The notes under the pieces: generated by a model
What the model saw: the letters and a program-made list of their open reading frames with translations, nothing else
Database searches by the model: none
Told to the model about the DNA's origin: nothing
Assembly (NCBI GenBank): GCA_027577415.1
Contig: JANBQS010000810.1
Coordinates: forward strand, 1 to 11,638
Source of the DNA: Coemansia sp. RSA 922
Taxonomy: Eukaryota > Kickxellomycota > Kickxellomycetes > Kickxellales > Kickxellaceae
Direction of reading: 5' to 3'
Length of the DNA stretch: 11,638 nucleotides
In this document: positions 1 to 7,979 of the stretch, piece by piece
How positions within the stretch are numbered: the stretch's first letter is position 1
Layout of the letters: every line of letters starts with the position of its first letter
Position numbers and translations under genes: made by a program

Positions 1-60
1 GTGGTTGAGCACGCCAGCTACTGCCTCTGCAACAGCAGAAGGCCCACCAGAGCCCAACAT
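1..60 (-). CDS. Possible 5' end of a gene running off the left edge
   Basis: On the minus strand an ATG at 60-58 opens a frame with no stop up to the window edge. The 20 visible residues are rich in Gly, Ala, Ser and Val (begins MLGSGGPSAVAEAV). The 125 bp between this ATG and the stop of the upstream minus-strand fragment (185) hold an AATAAA and a T-rich tract, which is enough room for a terminator plus promoter in a compact genome. The composition is more protein-like than that of the other frames here, but 20 codons cannot prove a gene, and no family is recognised. It could also be an internal exon or chance. Confidence 0.3.
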   Translation of the reverse strand, partial: MLGSGGPSAVAEAVAGVLNH

Positions 61-96
61 GTTGCAGCACCGAGTAATAAAAAAAGTAAATTCTTG

Positions 97-102
97 TTTA
101 TT
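97..102 (-). terminator. Poly(A) signal AATAAA (minus strand)
   Basis: A canonical AATAAA (TTTATT on the plus strand) lies 83 nt past the stop codon of the CstF-64 C-terminal fragment and is followed by a T-rich stretch on the minus strand. Its position suits 3'-end formation for that transcript. Confidence 0.45.
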
Positions 103-184
103 GCTGCTTGTAAAGGAAACCAAACGGGTTTTCTTGACAAGGTCAATAGTTGTCAGGCTATTCCCTCAGCAAAGAGCAAAGCTA

Positions 185-379
185 CTAGGGTAGGGTACTT
201 TGAAGCTGCCGTCTAAGGTCGATTATCTGCTGACAATGGGCTTTGGGCATCAGGGACAACTGCTCGTCAGTGAGACCAAGAACTTGTTGAATCAATTCCG
301 CATTGTCCATTTCCATTGGTTCCGGCCCTGAATATCTTGGTAAACTGAATAAATTGCTTGTGAAAAAACCAAACAACAT
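185..379 (-). pseudogene. Orphan C-terminal domain of cleavage stimulation factor CstF-64 / Rna15
   Basis: The last ~48 codons match the CstF-64 C-terminal domain, the small three-helix module that contacts Pcf11 in the pre-mRNA 3'-end processing machinery. The signature is L-I-x-Q-V-L-x-L-T-x-E-Q-L, a Pro at the helix break, then a Q-x-I-x-x-L-R-x-Q-L-Q helix, ending a few residues before TAG. Full-length CstF-64 has an N-terminal RRM, a hinge and a long linker; none is recognisable in any minus-strand frame upstream as far as the oppositely oriented gene at about 1.5 kb. The homologous part may begin at a splice acceptor near 330 (ATATTCAG, read on the minus strand), so this could be a terminal exon stranded from its gene. 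The alternative is a stand-alone ~64 aa protein from the ATG at 379. I see the C-terminal homology clearly; that it is a relic is inference. Confidence 0.6.
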
Positions 380-1476
380 CCCCTAGTGGGAACCAATTAT
401 TGGACCAATGAGCCTCAGCTTCCTCCAGTACTGGCCTGGTTTGGGTCCTTGGTAATGCCATGAGATTTTGCTTTGCTGCCTAGTAGCAACTTGGTGCCTT
501 CTCTCCAACCCCGCCCCTAACAAAGTGTTATGCCACACGAGATGGCGGAAGTACACGGCAGTCACAGGCTATGACCCTGAGCTCCAGCACGACAGATGCT
601 ATAGCTACAGCCTCAAAGTCTCAAAGGTCATCTCCCCACAGCCGTGCTATAGGTGGTATGGCTGCTGTTCTGATGTCTCGGCTGCAAGCTGTGAGCTGTG
701 GCAGTCTCATGATCTGACACTGTTTCAGAGGTTTAATCGTCGACTGTTCTTCCCTCTGAATCTGCTGGCCATTGCATTCCTTCCATCTGTCATAGATATA
801 CTCTGCATGTTCAATGATCTGGTGCTGTATGTTCATTGCAAATGTGGTGTGACCTGGTAGCTTTACCCCCCTTTTCCCCTTGCACCGCAAAAAAAAGTGG
901 AACCTAGCTGCATAAAAGTAAAACCCATCCACAACAAAAATTAGGATGTGGGGTAATCCCTATGTCCCCCACAAAAGTGGATTTCCCCAAAATCCTGCCC
1001 CGAACGCGGCCTGGTGTACAGATGTAGACCATTAGTGTTGGCATTGTTGTCAATAGTTTTTCCTTGCGCTCAGCTTCTTTTCTAGTGTGCTGGCAGTGCG
1101 CCTAGCCAGACCAGACGTTTTTGGTCGTGCTTGCGAGCTACTTGTCAGCAGAACAAGGTAAAGCTGCTTAGGAGGTGCGTTGTCAACACACTTGCTTCTC
1201 AACCACCTTTTTTTCTTTGCTACTCGCTATGGTGGCAAGAAAAACTACTGGCTGAAATGATTAAAGGCTTTCCCACTCAATTTTCAGCTAGTTTAGGCTG
1301 TCCATTCATTTTTTGGGAGTTATAAACATACACAACATCTATTATTGGGCAAACTGCAACGAATGTCGAGGCCAATGATCGCTCATGGACTAGTAAACAA
1401 AGGCCTAGTTCGATTTTTGGCCTCAGTTTGGCTGTCACCACACTTTCCGCCAGGTTGTAACCCCGCTCTGTGTAGG
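380..1476. other. About 1.1 kb with no supportable gene
   Basis: Both strands carry only short open frames. The longest (plus 468-860, minus 621-932) overlap each other, lack recognisable motifs, and are rich in Cys/Trp/His or in basic and Gln residues typical of shadow frames. If the CstF-64 fragment was once a full gene, its 5' part should lie here, but no RRM RNP motif is visible. No tRNA, long terminal repeat or terminal inverted repeat was seen. The stretch around 880-985 contains the short A-rich word aaaagtgga twice. Confidence 0.5.
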
Positions 1477-1484
1477 TATAAAAG
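1477..1484 (+). promoter_or_regulatory. TATA box TATAAAAG of the small orphan gene
   Basis: A perfect TATAAAAG lies 97 bp before the ATG at 1574. It is followed by a long pyrimidine-rich tract (about 1495-1560), the usual fungal arrangement of TATA box, transcription start region and CT-rich leader. Confidence 0.6.
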
Positions 1485-1573
1485 TTAGCCTACTCCCCGT
1501 CCTCTTTATTATTTTTCTTTTATCCTCACTTTTTTCTCTCAACCACTTTGGATTTACTTTCTTTATTAAAATA

Positions 1574-2056
1574 ATGTTTTCTTTTGGTTCATTCTCTGCT
1601 GTCCGCGGCACTGCGGCACAGCTTGCCCACACGCCCGTTGGTCTTTACATGGTCATAAAGACCACACCTCTCTTTTTTTCTGCCGCCGCACCCAAGCGTG
1701 CCGTGCTCCTTCTTGCTGCGCCTGAGTCCACCACACATTGAGTCCACTGAGGATGAGGTCATTGACCTTGTGACCCTTTCAGCGGTTGAGCCAAATTTTA
1801 CAGATGTGCAGAGCTATACCTCCTTTCTTGCCTATGACCCCAAGTCAGTCACGATTGTTTTCCCTACCTCGGCTACTATTATTCAGCCAGGTGCCATTAC
1901 ATATGTAAATGCCGAATCCTCCACCACCCTATACTTTAAAGTGAGTGGCAAGTACAATGGTGAGTGGAACGAAGCTTGTGAGGCTAATACTACTCGCAGG
2001 GTGATGCAAGTGTCGAAACTAATGGGCTTCTGGATATTATTTATAAGCTTACCTAG
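1574..2056 (+). pseudogene. Small orphan gene with one intron and one frame break
   Basis: A strong promoter leads to an ATG at 1574 (starts MFSFGSFSAVRGTAAQL). Frame 2 stays open for 55 codons to TGA at 1739. The protein-like reading then continues one frame over, from about 1740 (ESTEDEVIDLVTLSAVEP) to 1940, skips a 59-nt intron at 1941-1999, and finishes in frame at TAG 2054-2056 (ends LLDIIYKLT). The two frames meet at an 8-bp direct repeat, gagtccac, at 1724-1731 and 1740-1747. A 16-nt slippage duplication would explain the break, and its absence would give about 135 residues. No family is recognised. The N-terminal half is Ala/Leu-rich and weakly hydrophobic; the C-terminal half is Thr/Val/Ile-rich and looks beta-stranded. 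The break could be real decay or a sequence error. An unrecognised intron is less likely. Confidence 0.55.
1941..1999 (+). other. Spliceosomal intron, 59 nt
   Basis: The donor is GTGAGT directly after a Lys codon (phase 0). A branch-point-like GGCTAATAC lies 11-19 nt before the acceptor CGCAG at 1995-1999. Removing it joins the exons in frame and yields a coherent C-terminus with a stop at 2054; without removal the frame runs into sequence of poorer protein character. A second GTGAGT at 1960 would give a 40-nt intron, which is less likely. Confidence 0.6.
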
Positions 2057-3009
2057 CTTGAGGGTATCATGTACGTGGACGCAGATGGTTTTTACTGAGT
2101 CACTTCTACTTTTTTTCTCCTAGCTTTTTTCATTTATAACACAGTTTGTATAATCATCTCTAAATACCTTGCAATTATTTTCAAGTACAATGCGACACCT
2201 GTCAGGCTGTGGCTCATTACGGACTATTTTGGATATATACGTTTGGGTTTTAAATAATAAAATTTCCTAAAAAGAAGCAAGAGAAACAAGAGAAAACTCT
2301 TCGATTCCTAGCCTACTGCTGGGCAGGAAAACATATAAATACTGATCAGAAATACTCTGATTATCATAGGCAACTGATGTCACCTGTGACGACACATACA
2401 AGTGCTATGTGACACTATTGAAAGTTTCAAGCAATGCAGAAGATATAGGGAGCTGTACTTTCGGAAGAGGTTTTGGTGACCAAGTATAGCAACTAGATAT
2501 ATTGACTGGACTCGTTGAATAGACACACTTGGTCTTGGTTTTCTTTAATCCAAATCACAGTTTTTGTTATTCGTCAGCTGTAACTTTCTACTAATAACAA
2601 GTGAAAGTGGCTAGCCACTTTGGCGCCATTTGCACTAGAGAATATAGAGTAAATTAAGATATAATTATCAAGCAAACAGTCACTTTTGTCAATGACCAAA
2701 TGGTATTTAACAAAAAAAACATAATTCAAACATAATGTCTCAAATGCTACCAGATACTCCTCTAAAACAAGTGATGAAGTCGTTGTATTGGAGCCCTGAA
2801 TGGGCATGAACTATGGTCCATGACTCGAGAGCACCTCAAAGCCTAAAACTAGACCTATAAAATAAAATAAAAATAAATTACCCTATAGAATGTAGCCCCA
2901 ACCACATGCAGAGGACTTGCGCCCCCGGAACCTTAAGTATATTTTGTGTTGACAGACCATAGTCCCCTGCCGGGTACCTGGCTCCTAACACCTCGACTCC
3001 AGTCGCCTA
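2057..3009. other. About 950 bp intergenic region between convergent genes
   Basis: This lies between the convergent stops of the small orphan gene and the F-box-like gene. It is AT-rich. An AATAAA at 2256-2261 is a possible poly(A) signal for the plus-strand gene, 200 nt past its stop. An A-rich run of aaaat/aaata units lies at about 2858-2879. The only open frame of note (minus 2574-2807, 77 codons) lacks coding character. No RNA gene or mobile element was recognised. Confidence 0.5.
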
Positions 3010-4809
3010 CTAATACTTTGCACAGCGCCGCATACTCGTTTCTTTTCTTTGCTGGCGATTCGACGTCGAATTTCGGCGTCCCGTCTGCTCGCCCATTCTC
3101 CGTACTCCTCTAAAAACAAGACGTTCGAGGCTGCTAGAGTATGGCCTAAACGGGTCGTTGATTATGGCCCAGGCTATCTTGCGATTGAACGTGTAGCGCA
3201 GTTTCGAAGAAAGATCGACATGCCCAAATTTCGGACACATGACAGCGAGAAGCATACTGACATATGCTATATCTTGAGCAGGAATAGCGCTCGAGTCGAA
3301 TACGCGCAACTTTCTAAAGTTATTACTCAGCGGGTAATGCCTTGTGCGAAGGCTAGATGGGCGTTTATTGTCAGGGATTACCTCGATTTCTGGCCCAATC
3401 CCACCCACAGCGCAGGACATGCTGACAAGATTAGGTAGCGCGGCAACCAAGTTGACTATGTCGCCAAGCTTAAAAGTCCTGCCAGTAATATCCAAATACT
3501 GAATATTTGCCAAGTGCGGTGCGGATTTTAATGCGTTGAACATGTGATGTTCGGAAGAGTCATTCACTAGGCTAAGCACCGTGGCTACTTCGTGTATGCG
3601 GTGTATTTGTTGTCCGATGTGTCCGTCGACGTTGCCTTCCAGGAATTCGTCATCCCCATCGACGACCCCGCCAATGGAGATCTTGTTCATCCGTGTGATG
3701 CCTCTGCGTTTGAGGATGTCAAACCTGCCTAATATGTTCCGGGCAAGCACATTAAATGGAAGGTGTAGGTTCTGCAGCGTCCCACCATTGCCCCTAAAAA
3801 GTAGATTGTCATTGAAAGGATAATCGTTATAAACACACAATGACCTCAGAACGGGGAATGGTGCTACATCTGCGATTGTCACCCATGTCATGCTATATGA
3901 TATGTTGACAATGCCCATATCAAGGCATGCCAATCTCGTGTAAGTCGCTGGAACATTGGTATCGCCGTAGATCAAGATTCTCCAATCGCTCTCCTCCACT
4001 CCATCAATATCAAGCACCTTCAAAGTGCGTGTGTTGCAATACGCAAGATGAACAAATGGAGTACAAAGGACTACTGATTCAAGAAAAATCCTAGACAGCT
4101 CGCATACACCATGTAGGTCTAGAGATGGGGGGTCACTGACTTGGTTCGAATATACATCCAACTTTGATACTCTCCTGTGGCATAGTTCCGAAACTAGCAC
4201 GTCATATAACTGCCAGTAATTTGGCACATTGTCATTAATGGCAAGAAGCTCAACAGTAACGCAGGTCACATTAGGCGCCAGCCTCAGTAGAGAGCAGGCA
4301 AAGCGAATCACTTGCTCCTGAGTAATCTCCACACCACCATTGCTGTCACTATAACTATCACAGTCATCATCCCTATCCTCGTCAAAGCATACCCACAGCA
4401 CGCTAGCCAATGGAAACATCATACCCTTGAACTGAACTGTGGATGTCACCTTGCAAAATGCCCCATTGCACATGTCCCTCCACAGGTTAGCTGTAACCAT
4501 GACTCTTTTGACCAGCGGGGCTTGGTGAAACCCGCAGTATGAGAAATCAGCAGGCAATGCGGTGATCGTCACCTTGGCTACTTTGTGGCAGTAATAGAAG
4601 GTAAGCTCACATTGGTCGCAAATAGAGATAAGCGCTGCTGCACGCCAACACTTGCTAACCGAAATCAGCGGAGTAAGGGTGGATTTATTTTGCCTGTGTT
4701 CTTTCGTGCCAAGGAATAGCTGGTTCCTATGACGGCCTTCCAAGTACTCGATGATCATCTCCACTATCAGCATAGGTAAAGTTTGGAAAGGGGATGGTGG
4801 CAACTCCAT
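3010..4809 (-). CDS. F-box-like / leucine-rich-repeat-like protein, 599 aa
   Basis: The protein opens with an F-box-like segment (residues about 7-60: a Leu-Pro-x-x-I-V-x-x-I-I-x-Y-L helix, then P-L-I-S-V-S-K-C-W-R-A-A-A), the arrangement that lets F-box proteins bind Skp1 as substrate receptors of SCF ubiquitin ligases. The rest reads as irregular leucine-rich repeats, with units such as LKVLDIDG (about 263-270), LRSLCVYND (321-329), LQNLHLPFN (345-353), IQYLDITG (436-443) and LRVFDSS (501-507). An acidic insert, D/E/S-rich, sits at about 143-158. The last ~30 residues are Arg-rich and may be poorly conserved tail. I chose the ATG at 4809: it starts just before the F-box-like segment. An in-frame ATG at 4959 would add 50 residues translated from a T-rich leader. 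The gene is intronless. Its substrate is unknown, and the F-box match is by pattern only. Confidence 0.72.
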   Translation of the reverse strand: MELPPSPFQTLPMLIVEMIIEYLEGRHRNQLFLGTKEHRQNKSTLTPLISVSKCWRAAALISICDQCELTFYYCHKVAKVTITALPADFSYCGFHQAPLVKRVMVTANLWRDMCNGAFCKVTSTVQFKGMMFPLASVLWVCFDEDRDDDCDSYSDSNGGVEITQEQVIRFACSLLRLAPNVTCVTVELLAINDNVPNYWQLYDVLVSELCHRRVSKLDVYSNQVSDPPSLDLHGVCELSRIFLESVVLCTPFVHLAYCNTRTLKVLDIDGVEESDWRILIYGDTNVPATYTRLACLDMGIVNISYSMTWVTIADVAPFPVLRSLCVYNDYPFNDNLLFRGNGGTLQNLHLPFNVLARNILGRFDILKRRGITRMNKISIGGVVDGDDEFLEGNVDGHIGQQIHRIHEVATVLSLVNDSSEHHMFNALKSAPHLANIQYLDITGRTFKLGDIVNLVAALPNLVSMSCAVGGIGPEIEVIPDNKRPSSLRTRHYPLSNNFRKLRVFDSSAIPAQDIAYVSMLLAVMCPKFGHVDLSSKLRYTFNRKIAWAIINDPFRPYSSSLERLVFRGVRRMGEQTGRRNSTSNRQQRKETSMRRCAKY

Positions 4810-5058
4810 GATAACAATGATAAAAAAAGTGGTAAAGCAGGCAAGTATGTGCAAAAATCTGACAAATTGAGAAATAAAGAAAGAAAAGAGTGAACTGCGG
4901 ATGGCGAATTTTTTGTAGATCTCGTCTGTGCAAGCCACATTTGTGGCCTTGCTTATCAACTAATTGATTATAATACATTTATGAATCAAGGACAGGCTGA
5001 TAAATATGATTAACATGTATTATATGAGAAAAAAAGAAAAGCTAATGGGTAGTGCTGT
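4810..5058. other. Intergenic region and leader upstream of the F-box-like gene
   Basis: On the minus strand, the ~150 bp before the ATG at 4809 is pyrimidine-rich, as expected for a fungal leader. A 14-bp inverted repeat with GCCACA/TGTGGC arms lies at about 4934-4947. A/T-rich sequence with a TTATAATC on the minus strand (about 4965-4975) is a weak TATA candidate. Confidence 0.35.
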
Positions 5059-5639
5059 CTAAAGGGCGTTAGCCGTGACTTCCTCAAATGTTCCTTCGCT
5101 TGGATTGAATTCAAACGTTTTACCCTTGTTGTATAAGGTAAAACGTTCCATTAGCCCTCTGACAATGTGATGCAAATTTTTACCCTGCATACAGTCCACA
5201 AGCGCTCTGGGAAACATAATTACACATGCATGCTCTACCTTATTATTAGCGTATTTCTATCTTGAGCTTCTTCAACGACCCTACTATCATGGTAAACCGA
5301 TCTCCAAGCGTAGTATCTAGCTTCTACCTTGTTACAGTTTCGGAGCATGTGGTTGATGACGGCCATATAAAAATAATCATGGTTGGATTCATACGTATCT
5401 ACTTTAAATTCCAAATCACTTTCAAACATGATCGCCTTCACTGTGCTTCTATGGGCTTTAGCATACATACTTGAGACGAATAAATGATAGCAAGTGGTAT
5501 AAAGAGTAGGATGTGAAACAAAAGACAGGCAATGGAATGCGCTGGCTACCACCGATTTTATATCAATGGTTCTCGCACAAGTCATGCACATTTTCTCGGC
5601 AGTGAGCCCATTCCAGTCAACGGTGATAGTGCATGACAT
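5059..5639 (-). pseudogene. Orphan gene interrupted by a frame change, about 200 aa in two parts
   Basis: From the ATG at 5639 a frame runs to TAG at 5237-5235 (134 codons, starts MSCTITVDWNGLTAEKMC). A second, equally protein-like frame then opens at 5256 and runs 65 codons to TAG at 5061-5059 (contains ALVDCMQGKNLHHIVRGLME, ends EEVTANAL). The two frames overlap at 5238-5256, so loss of a single base near 5250-5260 would explain the break. An alternative is a 41-nt GT-AG intron at 5297-5257, which joins the frames in phase, but it would remove codons that look genuine and its donor (GTTTAC) is weak. At the 5' side, coding-like sequence continues before 5639. An ATG at 5740 plus another 41-nt candidate intron (5696-5656, GTAACA donor, T-rich acceptor) would also join in frame. 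No family is recognised; the protein is Cys-, His- and Tyr-rich. It is either a decaying gene, a two-intron gene, or a sequence error. Confidence 0.5.
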
Positions 5640-5940
5640 GGGCCTTTGCTTCTTTCTAAAAAAAACCAGCCAAACATCTGATTGAAGGCGTGTTACAAGC
5701 CTTTCTCGCTTTTGAAACACATTGTAGAAGGAAACATCATGGCTCGCCACAAGACATGCTTGCAATCATGGCACTACTCTTATGTAGAACGCTATAATGA
5801 TGACCTACAGCGGAATCTTTAAACTAAAAGCGCCATTTAGTACTGGCCTAATGGAAGTAATGTTTACTAGCCTGTTAATACAGTGTACTCAGAAACAACT
5901 AGCTATTTATTTCTCAGTTGCAGCAAATGCCGTACAGGAT
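5640..5940. other. Region upstream of the broken gene; no further gene seen
   Basis: It contains the possible alternative 5' exon (5740-5697, minus) and a TTATAG at about 5791-5797 on the minus strand as a weak TATA candidate. A plus-strand open frame across 5797-6027 has no support: it runs into the 3' flank of the duplicated unit, and its counterpart in the second unit is not open. Confidence 0.35.
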
Positions 5941-6126
5941 TTTGTGGTAGAGCTACTTGCTAAAGAGAAAGCATTTTTATTTACAGGTTTTGTGCATTAT
6001 ACCCATTTGCTTTTTCACGTTGGGTGAGTTCTTTTTAGCGCCTTTAAAAGGCATGAATGTTACATTAAATGTACCAGAATAATTGCATAGAGAGAAATAG
6101 TTTTGGTGTTTTTCGTTTGGAGTAGC

Positions 6127-6132
6127 TTTATT
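6127..6132 (-). terminator. Poly(A) signal of copy A
   Basis: AATAAA on the minus strand, about 120 nt past the stop at 6253, inside a ctttattgaat context shared with copy B. Confidence 0.5.
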
Positions 6133-6252
6133 GAATCCAAGTAAAAGCTGCAAAAGAGTGAGAAGATATGTTAAAAGCTAGTTTCTGTGCAGAGAGTATA
6201 GTTAGCTTGAGTACCTATATGCAACAAGATTCCCCACTATTAAGCATGGCAA

Positions 6253-6675
6253 CTAAGCCGTATTATAGGATACTACACTAGTCTCCTCGTCAACGTACGA
6301 GACATGCTTCATCTCATTATTACTCATACTACTATTTATAATACTCATCAGGTTATCATTTGTAGTAAACACAATCGCTCTGCCTTCACTAATTGTAGCA
6401 CTGATAGGGAAAATCACTACATGAGTTGCACCTGATATGCTAGGGTTGCCATCATCTGTAATCACTTCTATGTTACTGTCATTAACACGAAGCACTATAA
6501 AAATTGACTTGGAATGGTCAAAATCAAAATGTTTTTCCAAATGGCCATAGAACGTGCTGTAGGAGGGATAAAACTTGTAGGTAATCCAGTGCATATGAGT
6601 TAATACATGTTCACCAGGGTTATACAGGACAACCTTGATTGCAAGCAAATCGGTGGACGAGCGTGTAGTAGTCAT
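6253..6675 (-). CDS. Orphan 140-aa protein, tandem paralogue A
   Basis: Begins MTTTRSSTDLLAIKVVLYNP and ends SYNTA before TAG. It aligns over its whole length with the 135-aa product at 7497-7904, with roughly half of positions identical. Shared blocks are VV-x-YNP, the YK-[FY]-YPSY motif (about residues 33-39), a following amphipathic helix, VLRV (about 61-64), NP-x-I-x-GATHV (about 77-86), YPIS/FPIS, DNL, MSN-x-E-x-KHVS and VSY. Alternating beta-strands with one helix could suggest a small beta-grasp-like domain, but that is only a guess from pattern. There is no signal peptide, membrane segment or Cys pattern, so it is probably cytosolic or nuclear. The whole-length conservation with indels in multiples of three supports a real protein. 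A TATA box lies 115 bp upstream and a poly(A) signal about 120 nt downstream. Function is unknown. Confidence 0.75.
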   Translation of the reverse strand: MTTTRSSTDLLAIKVVLYNPGEHVLTHMHWITYKFYPSYSTFYGHLEKHFDFDHSKSIFIVLRVNDSNIEVITDDGNPSISGATHVVIFPISATISEGRAIVFTTNDNLMSIINSSMSNNEMKHVSYVDEETSVVSYNTA

Positions 6676-6752
6676 TCCTGGAAAGTAGTCTTGTAGGTTT
6701 TCAAATCAATGATATAAAAGTAAACAAATAGGTAAGGTGTGGATGAGAACAA

Positions 6753-6808
6753 AAAAAACTGTTGGAGAAAAGCAGGGCAGTCGCTCCTGTTTTATAAGCA
6801 AACTCACC
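6753..6808 (-). promoter_or_regulatory. Conserved promoter/leader block of copy A with TATAAAA
   Basis: The minus strand carries TATAAAA at 6796-6790, 115 bp before the ATG at 6675. The 31 bases at 6778-6808 are identical to 8005-8035, and the full ~56-bp block differs at only two positions. The same block can be read as a 49-nt 5'-UTR intron (donor GTGAGT starting at 6807, acceptor CCAACAG ending at 6759). TATA use is the simpler reading. Confidence 0.6.
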
Positions 6809-7155
6809 TTTTAGCTGGCTAGCCAATTCTCTTCCAACTCTTCCATGTCTCCTTTTTTTGAAGACTTCGTCATGACAAAGAGGTGCCAGCAAACGTTGGG
6901 GGGTTCTTTGAATGTGAAGGAATTTAGCAAAGTCTCTTGTCTTTGGGGCTTTGAGGAAATATAGCGGATCATTGTGGAATGAGACAAAGTTTGCGTCAGC
7001 AACTAGTGGCAAGCAAATATATGTACTTGTGAATTGTTTACAAAGCCTACCAAGCAATTAAGCAATTAAACAAAAAGAAACATTGCAATTCTGCTAACAT
7101 AGTGTATGTATAAACGACATGTTACTTTTTCTATAGCAAAAACTGTTGTATATGG
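6809..7155. other. Spacer between the two duplicated units
   Basis: About 350 bp unique to this position, not matched upstream of copy B. Minus-strand open frames here start within non-conserved sequence and have no counterpart in the other unit. No gene, RNA or mobile element was seen. Confidence 0.45.
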
Positions 7156-7348
7156 TTTGTGATAGGGCTACTTGCTACAAAGAAACCACTTTCTTTTTTA
7201 GCGGGCTTTGTACATTCAGTCCATTTTCTTTCGACATTGGTGGTGTTTTTTTTTTTCAGTGCCGTTCAAAGATACAAAGAGTTCTACCTTGAATGTACCA
7301 GAATGTTCGCATAGAGAGCCATGTCGTTGTATTTCAGGTTGTATTTGC

Positions 7349-7354
7349 TTTATT
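7349..7354 (-). terminator. Poly(A) signal of copy B
   Basis: AATAAA on the minus strand, about 143 nt past the stop at 7497, at the aligned position of the signal in copy A. Confidence 0.5.
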
Positions 7355-7496
7355 GAATTCCAGTCAAAACAAAAAGAAAGTGAAAAGATATGTTAAAAAA
7401 AAGCTAGCTTATGAAAAAGCCAGCCAATACTAGTTTCCGTGCAGAGAGAGTATAGTTAACTGGGAATACCTTTCCGAACCTGGCCTAGTATGGTCA

Positions 7497-7904
7497 CTAA
7501 GCCGCTATATAAGAGACAGCTACGTCTTCAACGAAAGAAACATGCTTTATCTCGGTATTACTCATACCCTTGTTTACAATATTTATCAGATTATCCTTTG
7601 AAGAAAACACGTTTTCTCCATCAAATGCAATACTGATAGGATACACCAGTACATGAGTTGCACCAGTTATGATGGGGTTGCGAAAGTCATCAATCATTTC
7701 TACGGTGCTGCCCTCAACACGAAGCACCGAAAAGTAAGACTTGTTAGGGTCAAGCCCGAAATACTCTTTCAACTGGTTATAAATCGTGTTGTATGAGGGA
7801 TAATACTTGTAAGAAATCCTGTGCACTTGGGGTTTATCATTCTCATCTGGGTTATACTGAACAACCATGATTTCATGTATATCGTTGGACGAACATTCAG
7901 CCAT
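7497..7904 (-). CDS. Orphan 135-aa protein, tandem paralogue B
   Basis: Begins MAECSSNDIHEIMVVQYNPD and ends AVSYIAA. It aligns end to end with paralogue A after single- and two-residue gaps; the most conserved parts are the YK-YYPSY segment (about residues 32-38), VLRV (about 60-63), the NP-I-I-T-GATHV-L-V-YPIS strand (about 76-91) and MSN-x-E-I-KHVS near the C-terminus. It is acidic and hydrophilic with no signal peptide or membrane segment. The start is fixed by alignment with A and by TATAAAA 113 bp upstream, nearly the same spacing as in A. The intact frame in both copies after such divergence argues for selection on the protein. Function is unknown. Confidence 0.77.
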   Translation of the reverse strand: MAECSSNDIHEIMVVQYNPDENDKPQVHRISYKYYPSYNTIYNQLKEYFGLDPNKSYFSVLRVEGSTVEMIDDFRNPIITGATHVLVYPISIAFDGENVFSSKDNLINIVNKGMSNTEIKHVSFVEDVAVSYIAA

Positions 7905-7979
7905 TCTTAAATCAATAAATAAAAAAGTAGTTAGTTGTCAGTCAATGATTGAAACAAATTGGAGTGGACAAGATGAGAG

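Larger units (their letters stand above)
5941..6808 (-). repeat. Tandem duplicated unit, copy A
   Basis: This segment aligns from end to end with 7156-8035: 3' flank, poly(A) signal, coding region, leader and promoter in the same order. Matching landmarks include tttgtggtagagctacttgc at 5941 (tttgtgatagggctacttgc at 7156), aatgtaccagaat near 6068 (7292), ctttattgaa at 6126 (7348), and the near-identical promoter block. Sequence right of 6808 no longer matches. The left limit is fuzzy and may extend further. Confidence 0.75.

Noticed and set aside
468..860. 130-codon open frame, plus strand
   Set aside because: Rich in Cys, Trp and His with no recognisable motif; overlaps an equally featureless minus-strand frame at 621-932. 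Neither shows a promoter or homology.
621..932. 103-codon minus-strand frame as the missing 5' part of the CstF-64 gene
   Set aside because: No RRM RNP motifs or hinge pattern, and several stops separate it from the C-terminal domain.
2300..2330. tRNA B-box-like ttcgattcc
   Set aside because: Lacks the leading GG, and no A box or cloverleaf can be folded around it.
2380..2391. Short inverted repeat gtcac-ct-gtgac as an operator
   Set aside because: Five-base arms in an intergenic region far from any start codon; expected by chance.
3049..3438. 129-codon plus-strand frame within the F-box-like gene
   Set aside because: Antisense to a long coherent protein; no independent signals.
4810..4959. 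50-residue N-terminal extension of the F-box-like protein, with a membrane-like stretch
   Set aside because: The hydrophobic run comes from a T-rich leader; the conserved-type start is the ATG just before the F-box-like segment.
5797..6027. 76-codon plus-strand frame left of copy A
   Set aside because: Runs into the 3' flank of the duplicated unit, and the aligned sequence of copy B does not keep it open.
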